NCBI GenBank assembly: GCA_021371965.1
Contig: JAJFVE010000091.1
Span: forward strand, 1-64,000
Direction of reading: 5' to 3'
DNA: 64,000 nt
DNA from: Planctomycetaceae bacterium
GTDB taxonomy: Bacteria; Planctomycetota; Phycisphaerae; SM23-33
This document shows, in pieces, positions 57,787 to 64,000 of this stretch. Position 1 is the first letter of the stretch. Each line of letters opens with the position of its first letter. The notes beneath the pieces were generated by a model that made no database searches, was not told where the DNA came from, and saw nothing but the letters and a program-made list of their open reading frames with translations. The position numbers and the translations under genes were made by a program.

Positions 57787-58909
57787 TGGCCGCTCCTTTC
57801 GCCGGGGCCATGCCGGCCATCTCCTGCATCGCCAGGTTGGTTTGCCGCACCAGTTCGGAAACCTCCTGCGGGTTCAGGTCGGTCATCTCGACGATGATCT
57901 GGAACTTGCCGTTGTGCAGATCGGTCACGCGTCGAACGATGCCGGGGGCCTGCATCCCGTATTCCTTGCGAAGCTGCATCGCCACGACCACGCGCTGCCC
58001 CATCAGCGGGTGCAGCGGCGACTCCATCACCACGCCCGGACCAGCGATCTCCGTCAACTCCGCGTCGACCATCCGCATCTCGCCCGGGACGCCGCCGTGA
58101 AACGACAGCGACCCGACTTTGGCCAGGCGGCGAAGCGGCACGCGCATGAACCGACGACGGTTGACGTAGCGCACCTGGCTGGTGTGCCCCAGCACCAGCT
58201 TGCCGTTGCGCACTGCCGTGATCGGCGCGGTGAACTCCCAGGCTGCCATGCCCTGGCAATATTGCAGCACGAGCGATTCGCCTGGGCGGGCGCTCATCTG
58301 CGGGTCGGGGCGCACGGCCATCTCCATCGGATCGTTGATTTCAACGACGGCCTCGGCGCCCTCGATCTGCCCTCGATGAATCACCGACAGGCGGCTGCCG
58401 GCGGGGATGGCGCGGCTGGAGGGGATCTTGTTGTTCTCGCTGCGGGGGGCGTTGTCGAAGCACAGTTTGGTGCGCAGGGCCTGGATGATGTCGGCCAACT
58501 GCCCGCGGGCCTGCTCGTTCATCCCCTGGCAGCGGGGCAGGAGCATCATCGAGGCCACAGCATGGTCGAAGGCCTGGCTCATGGTGAAGACGGCCTCGGG
58601 ATGGCGCAGGCCCGACAGTTGGGCCAGCGTCTCGATGAGCTGCCGTTCGGGCTCGTTGAGCCCGCTGCGGCGGGCGTTATCGTGGATCTTTCGCTTGGCG
58701 TTCCACGAGGCGATATAGCCGCGGTAGCTGATCAAGGCCACCGCGCAGAGCACCAGGCCTGTCAGCACGCAAAAGGCCACCCACCACAGGTCCACGTGGC
58801 GCGTGGTGGCGTACTCGTTGACGCCGGCCCAGCGCTCGTCGGGGGTCAGTCCCGCCGCGGCAGACAGCAGCGCCTGGCGTAGTGCGGTGATTGCATTCAT
58901 CGGGCTCAC
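57779..58909 (-). CDS. Membrane-anchored PilZ-domain protein
   Basis: The protein is 376 residues from GTG 58909, or 373 from ATG 58900. One transmembrane helix (residues 41-61) precedes a long cytoplasmic part. The C-terminal third is a PilZ domain with the c-di-GMP contact motif RRRFMR (251-256, RxxxR). The second motif DxSxxG appears as DAELTEIAGPG (282-292) and is degenerate. The layout resembles YcgR/FlgZ motor brakes. It sits between flgE and flgF, so I infer c-di-GMP control of motility or hook assembly. Confidence 0.8.
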   Translation of the reverse strand: MSPMNAITALRQALLSAAAGLTPDERWAGVNEYATTRHVDLWWVAFCVLTGLVLCAVALISYRGYIASWNAKRKIHDNARRSGLNEPERQLIETLAQLSGLRHPEAVFTMSQAFDHAVASMMLLPRCQGMNEQARGQLADIIQALRTKLCFDNAPRSENNKIPSSRAIPAGSRLSVIHRGQIEGAEAVVEINDPMEMAVRPDPQMSARPGESLVLQYCQGMAAWEFTAPITAVRNGKLVLGHTSQVRYVNRRRFMRVPLRRLAKVGSLSFHGGVPGEMRMVDAELTEIAGPGVVMESPLHPLMGQRVVVAMQLRKEYGMQAPGIVRRVTDLHNGKFQIIVEMTDLNPQEVSELVRQTNLAMQEMAGMAPAKGAANG

Positions 58910-60943
58910 TCAGCGGGTCAGGTTGGTCAGTTCCTGGAGCATCTCGTTGGCGGCCTTGATGGTCCGGGCGTTGGCCTGGAACCCGTTCTGGGCCTGGATG
59001 AGGTTGACGAACTCGGTGGCCACGTCGACGTTGGACTGCTCCATCGATCCGCCGCGGATGGCGCCGGCGCTGCCGGACATCGCCTTGGTCGCCACGGGAT
59101 CGCCGGAGTTGGCCGAAACCTCGAAGTAGTTGTTGCCCACCGACGCCAGACCGGCGGGGTTCTGAAACGTGGCGATCCTCAAGGCCGCCAGGTCGCGCCG
59201 CGCGCCATTGGTAAACACGCCCACCAGCACGCCCTCGCGCGTCACCGAGATGTTGCTCAACCACCCGGCGGCGTAGCCGTCCTGCCCGCTGGGGGCTACC
59301 GTGCTGCTGCCGCCGAACTGGCTGAGCCCGTCGAACTCGCCGATGGTGCCCAGGTTGATGTTCAGCGTGCGGATGTTGCTCGGGTCGTTCGCGAAGGTCA
59401 CCTTGAAGGTGGACGAGTCGGCCGCGCTGACCCCGCCGAAGCTGCCGTCGGCCAGGAAGGTGATCCCGTTGATCCGCCGGTCCTGGAGGCTGACGTCGCC
59501 GCCCAGGCTGGTCACGACCAGGTCCCAGGTATTCGAGGTGTCGGTTCGCACGAAGGCCGCCGACATCACGTGGCTGATACCCTGGCTGTCGTAGATCTCC
59601 ATGTTGGTGTTGCGGATGGCGTTGCCGCCGGCAGACAGCAGCGTGAAGTACTGGGGCAACTCGAAGGTGGCGCCGGTGCAACTGAGGGACAGGTCGGTCT
59701 GGCTGTAGCCGGCCGAGACGTCACTCATTCGTATCTCGCCGTTGGACATCGAGGCCACCGACCATCGGTCGGTCGGGTTGTTGGGGTCGGCGAAGGCGTT
59801 GGTCACGGCATTGAGCAGGTCGCCGATGGTGCTGCCGTCGCCGCCGGTGGTCAGGCGGTTGAACGACGCGGGCAGCGTGAACTCGCCTTCGCCGTTGTAC
59901 GTGATGCTCATGGTCGTCTCGCTGGCGCCGGCGGCGTCGTCGGTCAGCAGGATCTTGCCATCGGCCAGCGTGGCGGTCGCGCCGCTGTAGGCGGCGTTGA
60001 TCTCGCCCAGCAGCGTCGTCATCGTGTCGCCGGCGTGATAGGCGTACGTGCGGCTGATCGCCGTGCCGTCGGCGTCGGTGCCGGAAATGGTGAACGTCTC
60101 GTCGTCGGCGAGGGTGTCGGCCTGGTCAAGGGCGGACAAGGCGGTGCCGCCCACCGCCGCCACGCCGGCGGCCGTGTAGCCCACCAGAGAGGACAACTGG
60201 TTCGTCGTCGGCCCGACGGTAGTGGTGAAGGTGCTGCTGACGGACGTGCCGTCGCGCCGCGTGCCGGTGATCGAGATCGTGTCGCCGGTAGACAGCCCGG
60301 TCACCTGGTCGACCTGGGCCAGGAGCGTGTCGGCCGAAATCACCGCGCCGTCCTTGGTGTACTGGAGGCCGCTGGTGAGGATGTTGGCCGAGGCGTCGGA
60401 TTCTTCGGCCGAGAGGTTTCCGGTGTAGCTGATCGATTCGGTCTGATTGGCGGGAAGGGCCACGTCGTACGGAATGCGGATGTCGTTGCTGGCGGCGTTC
60501 TGGAACCCGTCGGCCACGCCTTCTGAACCGATGCGCTGCACGCGATTGCCGGTGCCCGGGTCGACGAGGTAGAACTGCGAGTCGACCGCGAAACCGCCCA
60601 CGCGCGTATAGACCAGGCGCGAGCCGTCGCTGAGGGCGAAGTAGCCCGAGCCTTCGATCGCCATGTCCAGCGGCTGACCAGTGCTGATCAGTGAGCCCTG
60701 GCTCATGTTGCGGTCGATGCTGGCCACCTGCACGCCGCTGCCAACCTGCATCGGATTGGTGCCGCCGGTGGTGGCCGAGGGCTGGCCGGCTTCCTGCAGC
60801 GTCTGGCTGAGCAGCTCGGCGAACGTCACGCGGCTGGCCTTGAAGGCGCTGGTGTTGACGTTGGCCAGGTTGTTGCCCGCCACGTCGAGCATGCGCTGGT
60901 GGGCCTGGAGTCCGGAAATTCCCGACAGTAGCGAATTACTCAT
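58910..60943 (-). CDS. flgE: Flagellar hook protein FlgE
   Basis: The protein is 677 residues. The N-terminus (SLLSGISGLQAHQRMLDVAG, NNLANVNTSAFKASRVTFAE) and C-terminus (ATEFVNLIQAQNGFQANART, IKAANEMLQELTNLTR) are typical of FlgE. The centre is enlarged with Asp/Thr-rich modules (repeated DTLADDETFTISGTDADGTA-like strands), longer than the 400-residue enterobacterial hook. A GAGGTGA ribosome site precedes ATG 60943. It lies after flgD. Confidence 0.95.
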   Translation of the reverse strand: MSNSLLSGISGLQAHQRMLDVAGNNLANVNTSAFKASRVTFAELLSQTLQEAGQPSATTGGTNPMQVGSGVQVASIDRNMSQGSLISTGQPLDMAIEGSGYFALSDGSRLVYTRVGGFAVDSQFYLVDPGTGNRVQRIGSEGVADGFQNAASNDIRIPYDVALPANQTESISYTGNLSAEESDASANILTSGLQYTKDGAVISADTLLAQVDQVTGLSTGDTISITGTRRDGTSVSSTFTTTVGPTTNQLSSLVGYTAAGVAAVGGTALSALDQADTLADDETFTISGTDADGTAISRTYAYHAGDTMTTLLGEINAAYSGATATLADGKILLTDDAAGASETTMSITYNGEGEFTLPASFNRLTTGGDGSTIGDLLNAVTNAFADPNNPTDRWSVASMSNGEIRMSDVSAGYSQTDLSLSCTGATFELPQYFTLLSAGGNAIRNTNMEIYDSQGISHVMSAAFVRTDTSNTWDLVVTSLGGDVSLQDRRINGITFLADGSFGGVSAADSSTFKVTFANDPSNIRTLNINLGTIGEFDGLSQFGGSSTVAPSGQDGYAAGWLSNISVTREGVLVGVFTNGARRDLAALRIATFQNPAGLASVGNNYFEVSANSGDPVATKAMSGSAGAIRGGSMEQSNVDVATEFVNLIQAQNGFQANARTIKAANEMLQELTNLTR

Positions 60944-60958
60944 CGTTCACCTCGTGCG

Positions 60959-61327
60959 TTAGTCTGCAATGGCCTGGATCCGATCCAGCGTGAGGGTTAC
61001 CTGCCCGGCCTGCACCACCGCCTCGCCGCCGACGACGCCGGCGCCCGTGACGCGGGCCCAAGTGGCCGTGTCCGCCCCTTCGGGCAGATACGCCACGCTC
61101 TTGCCGATCAAGGCGGTGGCCTGCGAAAGCTGTTGCGACGAGAGCACCTTGGCGAAGGTGCTGTTCATCGATTCCATCTGCTGCAGTTGCGAAAGCTGGG
61201 CGAGCTGGCTGGCCATCTGATCGTTGTTCATCGGCTCCAGCGGATTCTGGTTCTGCAACTGCGTCACCAGCAGCTTCATGTAGTTCGCTTGTATGGTGCT
61301 GGCATCTTGTATCGCGGTTGTGGCCAT
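60959..61327 (-). CDS. flgD: Hook-cap protein FlgD, short form
   Basis: The start is at ATG 61327, giving 122 residues. YMKLLVTQLQNQNPLEPMNN and DQMASQLAQLSQLQQMESMN are the FlgD signature. The usual C-terminal FnIII/tudor region is mostly missing; only about 45 residues follow (IGKSVAYLPEGADTATWARV). FlgD caps the hook as it grows. It is near fliK and flgE, as in most flagellated bacteria. Confidence 0.9.
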   Translation of the reverse strand: MATTAIQDASTIQANYMKLLVTQLQNQNPLEPMNNDQMASQLAQLSQLQQMESMNSTFAKVLSSQQLSQATALIGKSVAYLPEGADTATWARVTGAGVVGGEAVVQAGQVTLTLDRIQAIAD

Positions 61328-61335
61328 GGGCGTTC

Positions 61336-62868
61336 CTATATCCAGAGGTTGACGGACCCGTCGCTGACACTGATGCGGGCGGCCGCGGCGGCTGAGACTT
61401 CCGGCTCCGGCGCCTGTTCGACGCCGACAGGGCCGCCCTGCGCGCTCGCCCACCCGCCCTGCTGCGAGGCCGACTGCTGCCAGCCGTTGTGCCCGCCGCT
61501 GAACTGCCAGGCGGATGAGCCGCTGCCGGCGTCGCCGCTGAGGCGCAGTTCGATCTGCCGCACGTTGAGGCCCGTCGAGGCCAGGCGGTCGATCAGGCTG
61601 GGCGTCTCCTGGCGAAGCTGGTCGAGCGTGGCGGGGTTGTTCACCTCCACCACGCCGCGGATCTCGCTGCCCCGCGCGTGGAGCGACAGGTGGATCGACC
61701 CCAGCTCCGGCGGGTCCAGCGCCACCGAAACCCGCTGCGAAGAAAACCGGTGCTCCACAACGGCGGCCGCCACCTGCTGCCCCGGCGGCGCCATCACGGC
61801 GGCGGCCTGCTGCGATGTCGTCGCCGCGATAGTCGCAACCGGCGCAGGCGCCGCAGCGGCAGGATGCACGGTTTGCGTGACGGCAACACCTGCAGTATCG
61901 GACAGGCGCGCGGCGGCGCGCGGGGCGATTGACTCAGCGAGCTTTTCGACAGCGGCCGGTGCAGTTGCCGGTTTGTCCGTCGGCTCGACGGAAGCCCCCT
62001 GCCGTTCCGCCTGTACACCGAGGTCCCGCGTGCGGAGGGTTCCTCTGCCTGGGGAAGCCTTTGGCGTCTCCTGCGGTCTTGGGCCTTTCTCTTCTTGCGG
62101 GGCGGCGACCTGGGCAGGCAGGGCCTGCTTCTGGAGGGCCGGGGGAGCGCTCGGCGCCGTCGCGGAACCGTTCTCAGGTGCAACTCTGAGACCCGCCTCC
62201 AGCGCCGTTGCCGGCGGCTTGACATCGATTGGAAGGTCCGCTGTGGTCTCTTGGGCGATCGGGCGCTGCGTCTTTGCGACCTGGGGCCCTGCCGGCGCGA
62301 CCGGCGTGACCGGCGCAGTTTCCACCTCAGCGACTGGAGTTCGACCCAGACGTTGCTCGGGAAGCGCAGCTGGCAGGTCGATGGCGAGAGCCGGCATCTC
62401 AGCCGGTGATAGATCTTGCGGTAGGACCGCGGGCGGCAGCACGGGTGCGGCAACGGCAGACTGTGGCGCGACGACTTGCGGCCGCGCCGCCGCTTCACCG
62501 CTGGCTACGCCTGCAAGCCCGGCGTTGCCTTGAATGCGGGCCAGCAGCGTCTGGAACGCCGTTTCGGGCAGGGCAGCGGCGACGGGAGTGGGTGTCAGGG
62601 CGGCGGCGTTTTCCCTGGTGGCCGCCTCCCTGCGCAGCGGGGGAGACTTCGCGTTGGAGCCTCCGGCGCCTTTGGCGCCGTCAAGACGCCCGTCGCCGGG
62701 CAGATCGTCCGTCTGCGGCTGGCCCGTCGGCTCGCGTTGAGACAGGTCCCCCTGGAGGGTATGGCTCTGATCGGCTTGGGACTCGGCGCGCGCGGTTCGC
62801 CCGCCGGTGACGGCCGGCTTGGCCGTCATCTGGCCGAGATTGCTCATCAACAAGTTGGCGATAGTCAT
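61336..62868 (-). CDS. fliK: Hook-length control protein FliK
   Basis: The start is set at ATG 62868 (MTIANLLMSN) because GGAG lies nine bases before; ATG 62958 is also in frame but has no good ribosome site. This gives 510 residues. Most of the chain is Ala/Pro-rich and disordered. The C-terminal Flg_hook domain (VSVALDPPELGSIHLSLHAR, GSEIRGVVEVNNPATLDQLR) binds FlhB and switches substrate specificity. It is the first gene of the hook block. Confidence 0.88.
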   Translation of the reverse strand: MTIANLLMSNLGQMTAKPAVTGGRTARAESQADQSHTLQGDLSQREPTGQPQTDDLPGDGRLDGAKGAGGSNAKSPPLRREAATRENAAALTPTPVAAALPETAFQTLLARIQGNAGLAGVASGEAAARPQVVAPQSAVAAPVLPPAVLPQDLSPAEMPALAIDLPAALPEQRLGRTPVAEVETAPVTPVAPAGPQVAKTQRPIAQETTADLPIDVKPPATALEAGLRVAPENGSATAPSAPPALQKQALPAQVAAPQEEKGPRPQETPKASPGRGTLRTRDLGVQAERQGASVEPTDKPATAPAAVEKLAESIAPRAAARLSDTAGVAVTQTVHPAAAAPAPVATIAATTSQQAAAVMAPPGQQVAAAVVEHRFSSQRVSVALDPPELGSIHLSLHARGSEIRGVVEVNNPATLDQLRQETPSLIDRLASTGLNVRQIELRLSGDAGSGSSAWQFSGGHNGWQQSASQQGGWASAQGGPVGVEQAPEPEVSAAAAARISVSDGSVNLWI

Positions 62869-63106
62869 TCCACAAGGCTCCAATGCGCCGTCGATCCGCT
62901 GTTGCAACTGGTGTGCCAAAGAACCCGATAGGACGTGAACCGCCGTAGGCATGGACATTATCCCGAGGATCGGGAGTGTAGGACTTGTCGCCCCGTCGAC
63001 CGCACCGGCCCCGAACCGGCAGGGTCTTCCGGTTGGCGGAAGGTTCTTCCGCCCGTCAGAGGCGATGCATCACCTCGCGCCGATCAGCCGTCCCCAGCGG
63101 CGTTCC

Positions 63107-63125
63107 CGCGGACGAGGCGTCCGCG
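63107..63125. repeat. Short palindrome after the uroporphyrinogen-decarboxylase-like gene
   Basis: CGCGGACGAGGCGTCCGCG has 7-bp arms (63107-63113 and 63119-63125). It lies seven bases after the stop of the gene at 63132 and could act as a terminator stem, but there is no T-run. Its core is related to the palindromes at 27766-27810. Confidence 0.5.
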
Positions 63126-63131
63126 ACACGG

Positions 63132-64000
63132 CTATGCTTGCTGATTGGTAAACGCCTCCAGCGCCGCCACGGCGTTGGCGGTGGGCGTCTCGCTCTGCAG
63201 GCTCTTGGCGGCCGCGAGTATGTACCCGCCGCCGGCGCCCATTTCGCGGCAGAGGCGACGGACCTCGGCTGTGACCTGATCGGGCGTTCCGAAGGGCATG
63301 GTGCTCTGGCTGCCCAGGCAGCCCCAGAACGTCATCTTGTCCCCCCAGCGTTTCTTGAGGGCGTAGGGGTTCATGCCGCGAGCTTCCGGCTGGCAGCTTT
63401 CCAGCACGTCCAGGCCGATCTCCACCAGGTCGTCCATGATGTCGACGATGCTGCCGCAGCAGTGCGTGAAGACCTTCTTGCCGTGGCTGTGCACGCGGTC
63501 GTAGATGCGAGCCCAGCGCGGCTTCATGAACCGCCGCCAGCGGTCCGGGCCGATGATCACGCCGCGCTGGTCGCCCCAGTCGTCGCCGAAGAGGATGCCG
63601 TCCACCGGCAGCGTGCAGGTGTGGTCGACGAAGTCCAGGTATAGCAGCGTGATCCGCTCGAGCAGCTCCTCGTAGAAATCCTCCTCGGCTGCGCAGTCCA
63701 TCAGGATGTTCTCGAACCCGCGCAGGCCCCAGCTCGTTTCCATCAGCCCCCACCAGATGCAGCCCAGCGTGTAGCGGTCGGTATTGGCCAGGCAGTCGGC
63801 GCGGATCGACGCCAGGTCGGCGTCCTTGACGTAGAAATGCTCGGGGCGTGGCCAATCGAAGCCTTCAAAGGACGGTCGCGACATGGCGGGCTTTTCCAGA
63901 TGCATGGGCGTGCCCATTTTCCAGATCGAGCCGAACAGATCGCGGCTGAGCCCTTGTGCCGGATCGCCGATGGGGTCCTTGTGCATGTAGTCGACGGCAT
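63132..64000 (-). CDS. Uroporphyrinogen decarboxylase (URO-D) superfamily protein, partial
   Basis: The frame is open at the right edge, so the N-terminus is missing; about 289 residues are visible. IGPDRWRRFMKPRWARIYDR, HGKKVFTHCCGSIVDIMDDL and IGLDVLESCQPEARGMNP match the C-terminal barrel of the URO-D family, and GGGYILAAAKSLQSETPTAN is the usual end. The HCCGS stretch fits corrinoid-methyltransferase-like members better than HemE. Such paralogues are numerous in planctomycetes and their substrates are mostly unknown. A role in the haem operon at the other end of the window is unlikely. Confidence 0.75.
   Translation of the reverse strand, partial: AVDYMHKDPIGDPAQGLSRDLFGSIWKMGTPMHLEKPAMSRPSFEGFDWPRPEHFYVKDADLASIRADCLANTDRYTLGCIWWGLMETSWGLRGFENILMDCAAEEDFYEELLERITLLYLDFVDHTCTLPVDGILFGDDWGDQRGVIIGPDRWRRFMKPRWARIYDRVHSHGKKVFTHCCGSIVDIMDDLVEIGLDVLESCQPEARGMNPYALKKRWGDKMTFWGCLGSQSTMPFGTPDQVTAEVRRLCREMGAGGGYILAAAKSLQSETPTANAVAALEAFTNQQA

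Noticed and set aside
63034..63053. A GGCGGAA/TTCCGCC inverted repeat upstream of fliK
   Set aside because: It is short, GC-rich and without a T-run or second copy; it is probably incidental, so it is not listed as a feature.
1..64000. CRISPR arrays, tRNA, rRNA, insertion sequences and prophage genes
   Set aside because: Looked for by repeat pattern and recognisable products. No regularly spaced direct repeats, transposase, integrase or phage structural genes were seen.

Overview
The window is high-GC bacterial DNA with very tight gene packing. Many neighbours overlap by one to four bases as ATGA, GTGA or TGATG. I read it as part of a planctomycete chromosome, most likely from the Phycisphaerae side of the phylum and probably an anaerobe. 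That is inference: it rests on siroheme-dependent haem synthesis next to futalosine-type menaquinone synthesis, a divergent but nearly complete flagellar set with both sigma-54 and sigma-28 control, and short dispersed palindromes between genes. No rRNA, tRNA, CRISPR array or insertion sequence was found.

Region 1 (1-5401, minus strand) is an alternative-haem operon transcribed ahbC, hemC, cobA-hemD, then an ahbD open frame that continues without a stop into an AhbA/AhbB-type siroheme decarboxylase domain and runs off the left edge. HemC and HemD make uroporphyrinogen III and CobA makes precorrin-2. The Ahb proteins turn siroheme into haem b. The enzyme that oxidises precorrin-2 and inserts iron is not in the window.

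Region 2 (5659-14017, plus strand) is divergent from region 1. It encodes the futalosine menaquinone pathway in seven reading frames: mqnD, an mqnB-mqnP fusion, ubiX-like, ubiD-like, menG, mqnA and an mqnE-mqnC double radical-SAM fusion. The 257 bp between the two operons carries two perfect long palindromes. A lone glycoside hydrolase (14060-16669, minus) separates this region from the flagellar block.

Region 3 (16752-62868, minus strand) is a flagellar superlocus, given here in transcription order. The rod-hook block is fliK, flgD, flgE, a PilZ protein, flgF, flgG, flgA, flgH, flgI, flgJ, flgN, flgK, flgL. Next is a three-gene block with a TPR protein, a small helical protein, and a helix-turn-helix protein fused to a degenerate GspE/PilB-like ATPase. 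A stand-alone sigma-54 activator follows. Then comes a long basal-body and export run that starts behind a good -24/-12 promoter: two TPR proteins, an atypical sigma-54 regulator, flgBC, fliEFGHIJ, motE, motA, two motB-like genes, fliL, fliM, fliN, fliOPQR, flhBA, a small membrane protein, fliA, two small proteins and two lipoproteins. Finally flgM, fliC and fliD-fliS each sit behind a sigma-28-like promoter. The order suggests a cascade of sigma-54 activator, then basal body plus FliA, then FlgM-gated late genes. flhF, flhG, csrA, fliW and chemotaxis genes are absent here.

The right edge holds a partial uroporphyrinogen-decarboxylase-family gene. The observations most worth following are the Ahb fusion whose linker is made of a dispersed repeat, the two menaquinone fusions, the sigma-54 regulator lacking both its phospho-Asp and its Walker A lysine, the paired MotB proteins, and the helix-turn-helix/GspE-like protein.
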